From assembly GCA_964402955.1 (NCBI GenBank), contig CAYOEZ010000018.1:1-35285 (forward strand): DNA of 35,285 bases, in the 5' to 3' direction. Within the stretch, counting starts at the first letter, position 1. The number at the start of each line of letters is the position of its first letter. The position numbers were made by a program, and so were the translations under genes. The notes under the pieces are model-generated. The model had not been told where the DNA came from, searched no databases, and saw only the letters and a program-made list of their open reading frames with translations. Positions 15,620-23,688 of the stretch are shown piece after piece. Source of the stretch: CAYOEZ01 sp964402955 (GTDB taxonomy: Bacteria; Chloroflexota; DTOL01; DAOUCN01).

Positions 15620-15653
15620 AACGGATAAGCGGACCCGTCCGTTTATCCGTTTT
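15620..15653 (+). terminator. Terminator-like hairpin in the kimA-2 leader
   Basis: A 14-bp stem (15620-15633 and 15638-15651, one G.T wobble, CCCG loop) runs into a short T-run (TTTT at 15650-15653). Its place, about 35 bases after the predicted transcript start and before the ATG at 15707, matches the copy 1 leader although the stem sequence differs. Conserved position with unlike sequence suggests a functional leader structure. Confidence 0.65.
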
Positions 15654-15706
15654 GTGCATGTGCGGTGGCGTTTGTTCGGTTAGTATAATTCTTCAGGCGC
15701 ACAACA

Positions 15707-17647
15707 ATGGCGAACTTCGACGATCAGAACGGCACGACTGTTTTTCATCGCAACGCTATGCGCAAGCCGCCGCGCTCGTTGCGCTCGTGGCTGATTGGCC
15801 GGCCACTGCCAACTGCCGACGCGCCCCATGAGACTCTGGGCAAAAGGGTCGGCCTGGCTGTCTTCGCCTCCGACGCGCTTTCATCGACAGCCTATGCCAC
15901 CCAGGAAACTCTCGTCATCCTGGCGGTTGCAGGGGCAGCGGCATTCACCCTGGCCTGGCCGATTTCGATCGCCATCGTTCTGCTCCTGGCCATCGTCACC
16001 ATTTCATACGAGCAGATCATACATGCCTACCCCGGCGGCGGCGGCGGTTACATCGTCTCGCGCGACAACCTGGGCGACCGGCCTGCCATGGTCGCCGGCG
16101 CGGCGCTGTTGACCGATTACGTCCTCACCGTCGCTGTTTCCGTGTCTTCCGGCGTGGCGCAGGTTGTCTCTGCTTTCCCGCAGCTTTTTGCCTACCGCGT
16201 GGCCGTCGCCGTGGGTCTGGTATTCTTCATCATGCTTGTCAACCTGCGCGGGGTGCGAGAGTCGGGCGCCCTCTTTGCAATTCCCAGTTACTTCTTCCTG
16301 GTGAGCATGTTTCTCACCGTGTGCGTCGGCCTGTTCCGCTATCTCACAGGCAGCCTGGACGTGGTCCAGGATCCACCACAGGTTTTCGCTGAGACGTTGC
16401 AGCCCATCAGTCTTTTTCTGATCCTGCACGCCTTCTCCAGCGGGACCACAGCCCTGACCGCTGTGGCGGCGTGTCCCAACGGCTTCACCGCGTTCACGTG
16501 ACCGTGCAGTAAGAAGGCCGGCACCACGCTCATCTGGATGTCGCTGATTCTGGGGGTGCTGTTTCTGGCAATCACCTTTCTGTCTGTGCACGCCCATGTG
16601 GTGCCATCAGAACATGAAACAGTCATCTCACAACTGGTGCGCACTGCGCTCGATGGACGGGGCGTGCTCTACCTGGGCGTCATCTCAGCCACGATGCTCA
16701 TCTTGATCATGGCGGCAAACACGGCATTCGCCGGCTTTCCGCGCTTGAGCGCCATCCTGGCCACCGACGGGTTCATGCCGCGCCAATTGACCTACCGTGG
16801 CAGCCGGCTGGTGTACTCACGTGGCATTATCGTGCTCGGACTCATGGCCTGCCTCCTGATTGTCATTTTCCGGGCAAGCGTGACCGGGCTGATCCCACTG
16901 TACGCGATCGGCGTCTTTGTCTCATTCACGCTGTCGCAAGTGGGCATGGCGCGGCGCTGGTGGAAAGTGGGGCACATGCCGCCGGGAGAAGAGGTCGTTG
17001 AGCCGGGTTCAACGTTGCGTTACGAGCACCGCTGGCAGATCAAGATGCTCAGCAACGTTGTGGGCGCTATCTGCACAGCCTTTGTTGCGCTGATCTTTGG
17101 GCTGACGAAGTTCAGGGACGGAGCATGGATTGTCCTGCTGCTGATACCCGCGGTCGTCTACCTGTTTTCGCGCATCCACAAGCACTATCGAGAGCTGGCC
17201 GGAGAGCTTTCCCTGGAGAAATTCGGCGCGCCGCCCACGATCGGACGGCATCGCGTGATTGTCCCCATTGGCGGCGTCCATCGCGGGACACTGGCAGCTT
17301 TGCGCTACGCCCGCACTCTCTCGGACGACATCACGGCGGTGCATGTCTCCATTGACCCGGTCGAAGCGGCGCGCGTGCAGGCCAAGTGGGAGCTGTGGGG
17401 CGATGGCGTGCGCCTCGTGATCCTGGACTCTCCTTACCGCCTGATGATTGAACCATTGCTGGACTACCTTGACGACATCCTTGCTCACCGCCAGCCCAAC
17501 GAGATCATCACCATCGTCGTTCCGCAGTTCGTGCCCAAGCACGCACAACATCGTGCACTGCACTACCAGACTGCGGACATCTTGCGTTCTAGTTTGTTAA
17601 GCACCGAGGGAATCGTCATCGCCGATGTTCCCTATCTGGTCGATTAG
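15707..17647 (+). pseudogene. KimA-family potassium symporter, copy 2, interrupted by an in-frame TGA
   Basis: Read through, this is a 646-residue relative of copy 1 with the same topology and UspA-like tail. Asp56/Tyr63 and the DYVLTVAVSVSSG helix are kept. Codon 265 (16499-16501) is TGA. The frame is the same on both sides and there is no other stop or shift in the remaining 382 codons. Around it the conserved GVEAIS of copy 1 reads AVAACP, and AFKEPRSHNAG reads AFT-stop-PCSKKAG, so roughly ten base changes fall between about 16460 and 16515 while the flanks look well conserved. Options are a very recent inactivation, a local assembly or read error, or (least likely) readthrough. If the stop is real, the product is a 264-residue fragment missing the second half of the transporter. 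Confidence 0.85.
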
Positions 17648-17677
17648 TTTCAGGATGTCAGCGAAAGGAAAAAAAGG

Positions 17678-18340
17678 ATGTACGTCATTGTCGTCGGCTG
17701 CGGCCGGCATGGCGCGGAGCTGGCTTACCGCATGTCAAAGAACCAGCATACTGTCGTCGTTCTCGAGAGCGACGAGCGAGAGTTCAAGAATCTGCCCGCC
17801 GATTTCCGCGGGCGCATGGTGGCCGGTGAGCCGCTTGATAAAGACGTGCTTCATCGCGCCGGCATCGAACAGGCCGACGGCATGGCGCTGGTGACGCGTT
17901 CCGACTCCCTCAATGCTGTACTCGCCCACATCGCCGGCACGGTCTACCACATCCCTCACGTCGTTACCCGCAACTTCCACCCCCGTTGGCGGCCGCTGCA
18001 TGAGGCATTCGGATTGCAGGTCGTCAGCTCGACCGACTGGGGCGTGCAGCGTATCGAGGAGATGCTCTACCACGAAGATATGCACTCGATCTTCTCGGCC
18101 GGCAACGGCGAAGTTGAGATCTATGAGATCATGATTGACGAGAAGTGGCAAGGTCACACCGTCGAGGACCTCCTCCCAGAAGGGCAGGCCATTGCCGTGG
18201 CGATTAGCCGCGGCGGCCGGGCCAGCCTCCCCACGCCCGACACCTGCCTGGAGAAAGATGACACCTTGCAGGTGAGTGCGACCCTGGCAGGGATCGGAAT
18301 CCTGCGCCATCGTTTGGTTCCATCCCAGGAGGCAAAGTAG
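17678..18340 (+). CDS. RCK (TrkA-type) potassium-uptake regulator 1
   Basis: This 220-residue cytosolic protein has an N-terminal Rossmann domain (TrkA-N, about 1-120) with nucleotide motif GCGRHG (7-12) and an acidic residue after strand 2 (VVVLESDE). A C-terminal RCK_C domain (about 135-218) follows, with GHTVEDLLPEGQAIAVAI and DTLQVSATLAGI. RCK proteins bind NAD(H), ATP/ADP or c-di-AMP and gate K+ transporters, normally TrkH/KtrB, which are absent here. It follows kimA-2 by 30 bases with a strong AAAGGAAAAAAAGG ribosome site and is immediately followed by a second RCK gene. Control of KimA by this pair is an inference from gene order. Confidence 0.9.
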   Translation: MYVIVVGCGRHGAELAYRMSKNQHTVVVLESDEREFKNLPADFRGRMVAGEPLDKDVLHRAGIEQADGMALVTRSDSLNAVLAHIAGTVYHIPHVVTRNFHPRWRPLHEAFGLQVVSSTDWGVQRIEEMLYHEDMHSIFSAGNGEVEIYEIMIDEKWQGHTVEDLLPEGQAIAVAISRGGRASLPTPDTCLEKDDTLQVSATLAGIGILRHRLVPSQEAK

Positions 18341-19024
18341 ATGTTTGTGCTTATTGCCGGCGGCGGCCGTACAGCGTCGCATCTTGCCACCCTGCTGTTG
18401 GCCCAGGAGCACCAGGTCCATATCATTGAACCTAGAGAAGATGTGCTATCGCGCTTGCACCGCCAGTTGCCCACCGAGACGATTTTTGAGGGCGAAGCCA
18501 CCGACCCCGAACTGCTTGTGCAGGCCGGCATCGAGCAAGCCAATGTCATCGCCGCGTGCACAAGCAGCGACGCCGACAACCTGGCGCTCTGCTACTACGC
18601 GCGTGCGCGCCACGGCGTGCCGCGCACGATTGCGCGCGTCAACAACCCACGCTCAGCCTGGCTGTTCGACGCACGATTCAACGTCGATGTTGCATTGAAC
18701 CAGGCGGAGATTCTGGCCAACCTGATTGCCGAAGAAATGTCGCTTGGCGACATGATGACGCTGGTCAAGCTGCGGCGCGGCAGATATGCCCTGGTTGAAG
18801 AGAAGATACCGATGGGAGCGCGCGCCGTGGGGCAGAGCATTAGAGACCTGAAGCTGCCGCCCAACTCCGTCATCGCTGGTATCATTCGCCAGAACGAGAT
18901 CGTCATGCCACGTGGCGATACCATCTTTGCGGCCGGCGATGAGGTTCTGGCAATTGTTGACCACGAGTCCGCCGATGACCTGGCAGCGCTCTTTGGCCGG
19001 GCAACGGTTCCAGAAATGAGGTAG
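18341..19024 (+). CDS. RCK (TrkA-type) potassium-uptake regulator 2
   Basis: This 227-residue RCK protein starts on the base after the stop of RCK 1, so the two are translationally linked. The TrkA-N domain has GGGRTA at 7-12 (an Ala replaces the third Gly, a common variant) and Glu30 in HIIEPRED. The TrkA-C domain (about 140-225) shows GQSIRDLKLPPNSVIAGI and GDEVLAIVDHES. Sequence differs much from RCK 1, so the pair is likely to form a heteromeric ring with distinct ligand roles rather than being a recent duplication. The GGAGG for its translation lies inside the end of RCK 1. Confidence 0.9.
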   Translation: MFVLIAGGGRTASHLATLLLAQEHQVHIIEPREDVLSRLHRQLPTETIFEGEATDPELLVQAGIEQANVIAACTSSDADNLALCYYARARHGVPRTIARVNNPRSAWLFDARFNVDVALNQAEILANLIAEEMSLGDMMTLVKLRRGRYALVEEKIPMGARAVGQSIRDLKLPPNSVIAGIIRQNEIVMPRGDTIFAAGDEVLAIVDHESADDLAALFGRATVPEMR

Positions 19025-19045
19025 ACGCAGCACAAAGGAAAACGC

Positions 19046-20773
19046 ATGAACGCGCAAGGGGCGCAACGCGCCACGGATGGCAATCGTCCACGGATGGGCC
19101 GGCGCCGGGCGCAGGCAAGCGTACTGCTTGCCCTTGTGCTCAGCGTCACCTTTCTGCTTCATCTCCTTGTGATTGCCGAGCCGTTTGGCCGTGATCAGGG
19201 CATCTTTGCCTACATCGGGCAAACCATCCTGCACGGCGGCGTGCCCTACCGTGACGCCTGGGATCACAAGACCCCGGGGATCTATGTTGCCTATGCCCTG
19301 GCCTTTGCTGCATTTGGTCAGGGCATGCCGAGCGTGCATCTCCTCGATGGCATCTCTCTCACCATCACCGCGCTGTTTCTCTATCTTATTGGCCGCAGAC
19401 TGCACGGTGAGGCCGCCGGACTGCTGGGGGCGTTCCTCTACGGCGTGAGCGCGACGCTGCTGTTCGAGTGGTGGGACCGCGGCCAGGCCGAGATTTACAT
19501 GACCTGCACGAGCACCATCGCCGTCTACTTCCTGCTGCGAGCGCTCGCTAGCAGCCAAGGCTCCCAACCCTCTCTCGCAGAGGACGCGCCGGCGCACTCT
19601 CGGCGCTCGCTGACGGAAACCGACCTGGCGCTGGCGCTATGCGGTATCTTCTGTGGCGCCACCATCTATTTCAAGCCATCGGCGCTGCCGTTGCTGGCCG
19701 GCCTGGCGTTGATGGTGATTGTCCATTATTGGCGCGCCGGCGCGCGGCGTATGGCGCGTCCTGTGTTTGTGCTGGGCATGGGCTTTGCGCTGTCCTTTGT
19801 CCCCATGCTCGTGTACTTCGCCGCCAACGGAGCATTAAACGATCTGATCCAGACCGTGCTGGTGTTCAACACCTACCACGCCCGCATCGGCGGCAATCCG
19901 ACCCTCGCCGGCATTGTTGGCGGGACGCTCGACTTTGGCGCGTCCATGAACATCCTGGCGCCGTTGGCTGTGGTAGGCTTGTGGGCGATCGGTGCATCCG
20001 CCTCCGCAAGCGCCGGCCAGCGCTCCTCCCTGACAGCCGCGCCGGCGCGGTTGGTCATCCCCATCTGGCTGATCTCAGCGGCCGCAGGCATCTGGACGCA
20101 GGGCAAGTTCTTCAGCTACCATTGGTCGCCGGTTCTGCCGGCGCTGGCCTTGCTCGCGGCCTGGGGGCTGCTGGCCATCGGCCGCGAGCTGCGCCAGGCG
20201 CAGGCCCGCTCGCGGCGCATGCTGGCGGCGCTCGTCTGCCTGGCTGTGGTTGCCGTCTATGCGGCTGCACTCCTGCACGACCACGCGCCAAAATGGCAAC
20301 GCGACGCCAGTTATCTACTGGGACGCACCACGTCCGAGCAGTACCTGGCCAACTTCAGCCACAACATTCAAGGGCGCGATATCTACTCCTTCGCCCAAAC
20401 GCAGCAGACGGCGTTGTACCTGCAAGCGCACAGCGCGCCCGACGACTATGTGCTCGTGTGGGGCTTTCAGGCCCTGGTCAACTACCTTGCCGATCGCCGC
20501 TCGCCCACACGCTACATCTTCACCTACCCTCTCACCTTTGATCGCCCGGAGACGGCCTTCCGTGTGCAGGCGCGACGCACCTTCCTGCACGATCTTGAGG
20601 CGCGCCCTCCGCTCTACATCGTGCTCGTGACCAATGACATCAATCCGCTCCAGGCCGTGGATTCTTTCGGCCTGCTCGCAGGCTTTCCCGAGTTCCAGCG
20701 CCTCATCCAGCAGGACTACCGTATCGAAACAGACATCGGGGAGTTTCACCTCTATAGGAGGATAGATGCGTAG
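19046..20773 (+). CDS. GT-C family membrane glycosyltransferase (GT39/ArnT-like)
   Basis: This 575-residue protein has about 10-12 TM helices. The first extracytoplasmic loop contains GRDQGIFAYIGQTILHGGVP and YRDAWDHKTPG, the acidic catalytic region typical of dolichyl/undecaprenyl-phosphate sugar transferases (PMT_2, GT39/GT83). The C-terminal part is soluble (about 430-575). Such enzymes transfer a sugar from a polyprenyl-phosphate carrier to a protein or lipid outside the membrane. AAAGG precedes the ATG. Its 3' end overlaps the next gene by 8 bases. Donor and acceptor are unknown; a link to the sugar-nucleotide genes at 24510-26281 is possible but not shown. Confidence 0.83.
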   Translation: MNAQGAQRATDGNRPRMGRRRAQASVLLALVLSVTFLLHLLVIAEPFGRDQGIFAYIGQTILHGGVPYRDAWDHKTPGIYVAYALAFAAFGQGMPSVHLLDGISLTITALFLYLIGRRLHGEAAGLLGAFLYGVSATLLFEWWDRGQAEIYMTCTSTIAVYFLLRALASSQGSQPSLAEDAPAHSRRSLTETDLALALCGIFCGATIYFKPSALPLLAGLALMVIVHYWRAGARRMARPVFVLGMGFALSFVPMLVYFAANGALNDLIQTVLVFNTYHARIGGNPTLAGIVGGTLDFGASMNILAPLAVVGLWAIGASASASAGQRSSLTAAPARLVIPIWLISAAAGIWTQGKFFSYHWSPVLPALALLAAWGLLAIGRELRQAQARSRRMLAALVCLAVVAVYAAALLHDHAPKWQRDASYLLGRTTSEQYLANFSHNIQGRDIYSFAQTQQTALYLQAHSAPDDYVLVWGFQALVNYLADRRSPTRYIFTYPLTFDRPETAFRVQARRTFLHDLEARPPLYIVLVTNDINPLQAVDSFGLLAGFPEFQRLIQQDYRIETDIGEFHLYRRIDA

Positions 20774-21830
20774 ACACAAGATCGCGCTCATTGCCGGCGA
20801 CGGAATCGGCCAGGACGTCATTCCGGCCGGCATGCAGGTTCTCAACCTGGCGGCGCGCAATGATGGCGGGTTTGCGCTGGACGCTGACTCATTCCTCTGG
20901 GGTTGCCAGTATTACCTCGACCACGGTGTGATGATGCCTGCCGATGGTATGGAGACGCTGCGCCTCTACGACGCGATCTACTTTGGCGCGGTCGGATTGC
21001 CTGAGGCCGTGCCCGACCATGTGTCTCTCTGGGGACTGATTCTACCCATCCGCAAGGCATTCGACCAGTACGCCAACGTCCGTCCCGTGCGCTTGCTGCC
21101 CGGCATTCCGGGTCATCTGCGCACCAAGACCGCCAAAGACATCGACTTCGTTGTGATACGCGAAAACACCGAGGGCGAATACTCGGGCGCAGGCGGGCGG
21201 GTGCAGGCGGGCACGCCCAACGAAGTCGCAGTACAGACAACAATTTTCACGCGTAGCGGCGTGGAGCGTATCATTCGCTACGCCTTCGACCTGGCGCGCA
21301 CCCGGCGCAAGAAGGTCACCAGCGCCACCAAGTCCAACGCCATGCAACACGTCATGGTATTCTGGGACGAGGTCTTCAGCCAGGTGGCCGCAGAATATCC
21401 GGACGTGGCAACGGAAAAATGGCACGTCGACGCCCTGGCCGCTCGCTTCATCACCCACCCGCAGACGCTCGACGTCGTGGTTGGCTCCAATCTCTTTGGC
21501 GACATTCTATCGGACATTGGCGGCGCGTTGATGGGCAGCCTGGGCATGCCGGCCAGCGCTAACATCAATCCGGAGCGGCGCTACCCGTCTATGTTCGAGC
21601 CGGTGCACGGTTCTGCGCCCGATATCATGGGCAAGGGCATTGCCAATCCGCTGGCCACCATCTGGGCCGGCGCCATGATGCTCGACTTTCTGGGCGAGGC
21701 GACGGCAGCGCAGCGCATCCACGCGGCCGTCGAGAAAGTGACCGCTGCTGGCGCTATCCTGACGCCCGATCTGGGCGGCTCAGCCAGGACGACCGACGTC
21801 ACGGACGCAGTGTGCCGTGAGTTGGCCTAG
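20766..21830 (+). CDS. Decarboxylating D-malate/tartrate-type dehydrogenase
   Basis: This 354-residue NAD(P)-dependent beta-decarboxylating dehydrogenase belongs to the isocitrate/isopropylmalate family. The opening IALIAGDGIGQDVIPAG, the WGCQYYLDHGVMMPADG segment, and VPDHVSLWGLILPIRKAFDQ then YANVRPVRLLPG are characteristic of the DmlA/TtuC (D-malate, tartrate) branch rather than LeuB. The catalytic part shows ENTEGEYSG, Lys in TSATKSNAM and the metal-binding DxxxD of FGDILSDIGG, with FEPVHGSAPDI near the end. The likely reaction is D-malate to pyruvate, CO2 and NADH; substrate range within this branch is broad. The start overlaps the glycosyltransferase stop by 8 bases, so they are cotranscribed, though no metabolic link is obvious. 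Confidence 0.88.
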   Translation: MRRHKIALIAGDGIGQDVIPAGMQVLNLAARNDGGFALDADSFLWGCQYYLDHGVMMPADGMETLRLYDAIYFGAVGLPEAVPDHVSLWGLILPIRKAFDQYANVRPVRLLPGIPGHLRTKTAKDIDFVVIRENTEGEYSGAGGRVQAGTPNEVAVQTTIFTRSGVERIIRYAFDLARTRRKKVTSATKSNAMQHVMVFWDEVFSQVAAEYPDVATEKWHVDALAARFITHPQTLDVVVGSNLFGDILSDIGGALMGSLGMPASANINPERRYPSMFEPVHGSAPDIMGKGIANPLATIWAGAMMLDFLGEATAAQRIHAAVEKVTAAGAILTPDLGGSARTTDVTDAVCRELA

Positions 21831-21888
21831 ACCAGCCCGTGCCCGGCGCAGCGGCAGGCGCGGGAACGGCGACAGGCCATAACGCCTA

Positions 21889-21917
21889 TTGATTCCTGAG
21901 TGGCTTTGTGGTACACT
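21889..21917 (+). promoter_or_regulatory. Probable promoter of the corrinoid protein gene
   Basis: TTGATT (21889-21894), 17 bp and TACACT (21912-21917). The leader to the ATG at 22016 is about 90 bases and ends in a strong AAAGGAGGT ribosome site. The leader is too short to hold a full cobalamin riboswitch. Confidence 0.6.
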
Positions 21918-22015
21918 ACCCGTGTTCCTGAAGCGTCCTATTGAAGACGTAGATTGCAATCTCTGCTTTCGGATCGTGTACCATATTAATCCATACACCT
22001 TAAAGGAGGTCTTTC

Positions 22016-22651
22016 ATGGCGGACCTGACCAAGATTTCCCAGAATCTCATCGATGGGAAAGCGCCCCTCGTTAAGCAATTGGTGACGGATGCCATTGCGG
22101 AAGGCGTGCAACCACAGACAATCCTCAATGAGTCACTCATCGTGGGCATGAGCGAAGTGGGACGGCGTTTCAAGGCCAATGAATTCTACGTTCCCGAAGT
22201 CCTGCTGGCCGCTCGTGCCATGCACGCCGCCATGTCCGTGCTCAAGCCGTTGCTCGCGGAGAAGAAGATCCAGCCGCGTGGCGTTGTGGTTCTGGGAACT
22301 GTCAAGGGCGATCTGCACGACATCGGCAAGAACCTGGTTGGCATGATGCTGGAAGGCTCCGGCTTCCAGGTTGTTGATGCCGGCGTTGATGTTGCACCAG
22401 AGAAGTGGGTTGCCGCGGTCAAAGAGAGCAAGCCTGACGTCATCGCCATGTCTGCCCTGCTGACGACGACAATGACAAACATGAAGACCACCATCCAGGC
22501 CCTCAGTGAAGCTGGCATCCGCCAGAGCGTCAAGGTCATGGTTGGCGGCGCACCCCTCACCCAGCGCTATGCCGATGAAATCGGCGCCGATGGCTACGCC
22601 GCTGATGCCGCTTCGGCTGCAGAGCTGGCGACATCCTTGCTCAAGAAGTAG
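22016..22651 (+). CDS. Corrinoid (B12-binding) methyl-carrier protein
   Basis: The 211-residue cytosolic protein has a helical B12-binding cap (about 1-85: GMSEVGRRFKANEFYVPEVL, LAARAMHAAM) and a Rossmann-like B12 domain (about 88-210). The cobalt-ligand motif is GDLHDIGKN, with Asp99, His101 and Gly104. SALLTTTM and GGAPLT complete the cofactor pocket. Proteins of this MtbC/MttC/MetH-like type carry a methyl group on cobalt between two methyltransferases. The gene just downstream encodes a pterin-dependent methyltransferase, so this pair probably moves methyl groups to or from tetrahydrofolate. The partner that demethylates the original substrate (MttB-like) is not in the window. Confidence 0.93.
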   Translation: MADLTKISQNLIDGKAPLVKQLVTDAIAEGVQPQTILNESLIVGMSEVGRRFKANEFYVPEVLLAARAMHAAMSVLKPLLAEKKIQPRGVVVLGTVKGDLHDIGKNLVGMMLEGSGFQVVDAGVDVAPEKWVAAVKESKPDVIAMSALLTTTMTNMKTTIQALSEAGIRQSVKVMVGGAPLTQRYADEIGADGYAADAASAAELATSLLKK

Positions 22652-22680
22652 CTCGAAACCGAGAAACAGCCGTCGAACAG

Positions 22681-22741
22681 GCGGGGATTGGGCATAGAGG
22701 AATCCATCAGGATCACTCATACACCCGATCCCCGCACTTTT
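22681..22741 (+). terminator. Possible partial terminator between corrinoid protein and methyltransferase
   Basis: Arms 22681-22692 and 22724-22735 form a 12-bp GC-rich stem with one wobble, enclosing a loop of about 31 bases that can fold further, followed by CTTTT. It sits between two functionally linked genes and could lower expression of the downstream enzyme relative to the carrier protein. Confidence 0.55.
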
Positions 22742-22761
22742 ATGCTCTGGAGGATGACATC

Positions 22762-23625
22762 ATGCACCTGACCTTATCCCGTGGCGACCACACCGTCACG
22801 ATCGCAGACAATCTGCCCACGGTCATTATCGGCGAGCGCATCAACCCCACCGGTCGCAAACGGCTGCAGGCCGCGCTCCTGGCGAACGACTTCTCGATTG
22901 TCGCGAGCGAAGCCAGGTCGCAGACAGCAGCCGGCGCGCTGATGCTCGATGTCAACGTCGGCGTTGCCGGCGGCGATGAGCCCCGTCTGATCGTCGAGGC
23001 TCTCAAGGTCGTCATGGACAATACCGACGTGCCCCTGTGCATCGACTCGGCCAACCCGGCCGCACTTGAGGCAGCCCTCAGGATCTATCCCGGCACAGCG
23101 TTGGTGAATTCCGTTACCGGCGAGGACGAGAAACTCGAGCGCGTGCTGCCGCTGATCGCCAGGTACAAGGCTGCCGTCGTCTGCCTGTGCATTGGCGAGG
23201 AAGGCATTCCGTCGACCGCCGAAGGACGGCTGGCAGTGGCGAGGAAGATTGCCGGTCGCGCCGAGGCCCTGGGCATCCCACGCGAGAACCTGGTGTTCGA
23301 TTGCCTGTGCCTGGCCTGCTCGACCGACCCATCGTCGGTGCGCACGACGCTCGATGCGATCCGCATGGTCCACAGCGAGTTGGGCGCCAACATGACACTG
23401 GGCGTGAGCAACGTGTCCTTCGGCCTGCCCGAGCGCGTCAAGCTCAACGTGGCCATGCTGACGATGGCTATGGCCAATGGCGTCAACTGCCCCATCATTG
23501 ACCCGACGATCCCTGAGGTGCGCCAGGCCATTCTGGCCAGCGATGTCCTCCTGGGCCGCGACGAGTGGGCCATGAACTGGATCAGGGCTGCCCGCGCCGC
23601 CAAGGCAGCACAACAGCAGCAATAG
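22762..23625 (+). CDS. Pterin-binding methyltetrahydrofolate:corrinoid methyltransferase
   Basis: This 287-residue TIM-barrel protein belongs to the family of AcsE, MtrH and the pterin domain of MetH. Visible motifs are VIIGERINPTGRK (about 21-33), the DVNVG strand, PLCIDSANPAALEAAL, NSVTGE and LGVSNVSFGLPER, which together shape the pterin pocket. It would transfer methyl between methyl-tetrahydrofolate and the corrinoid protein encoded immediately upstream. Length is slightly above AcsE. GGAGG lies 8 bases before the ATG. Direction of transfer depends on metabolism; there are no acetyl-CoA synthase genes nearby, so methylamine-, betaine- or methoxyl-type demethylation is as plausible as a Wood-Ljungdahl role. 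Confidence 0.9.
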   Translation: MHLTLSRGDHTVTIADNLPTVIIGERINPTGRKRLQAALLANDFSIVASEARSQTAAGALMLDVNVGVAGGDEPRLIVEALKVVMDNTDVPLCIDSANPAALEAALRIYPGTALVNSVTGEDEKLERVLPLIARYKAAVVCLCIGEEGIPSTAEGRLAVARKIAGRAEALGIPRENLVFDCLCLACSTDPSSVRTTLDAIRMVHSELGANMTLGVSNVSFGLPERVKLNVAMLTMAMANGVNCPIIDPTIPEVRQAILASDVLLGRDEWAMNWIRAARAAKAAQQQQ

Positions 23626-23636
23626 CACTGCCACCT

Positions 23637-23680
23637 GCCGATCTCCACGAATAGACACCCATCCATTCGTGGAGATCGGC
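23637..23680. terminator. Bidirectional hairpin between convergent genes
   Basis: A perfect 16-bp stem (23637-23652 and 23665-23680) with a 12-base loop sits between the methyltransferase stop and the stop of the minus-strand metallo-beta-lactamase gene. There is no T-run on either side, so it may work as a transcript-end stabiliser or with Rho rather than as a classical intrinsic terminator. Confidence 0.7.
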
Positions 23681-23688
23681 GACAATGA

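Noticed and set aside
16499..16501. Selenocysteine or reassigned TGA in kimA-2
   Set aside because: Copy 1 has Glu at this place, TGA ends other genes normally (for example at 10123-10125 and 29512-29514), and I see no obvious SECIS-like hairpin; neighbouring codons are also abnormal.
21918..22015. Cobalamin riboswitch before the corrinoid protein gene
   Set aside because: The leader is under 100 bases and no B12-box-like structure could be traced.
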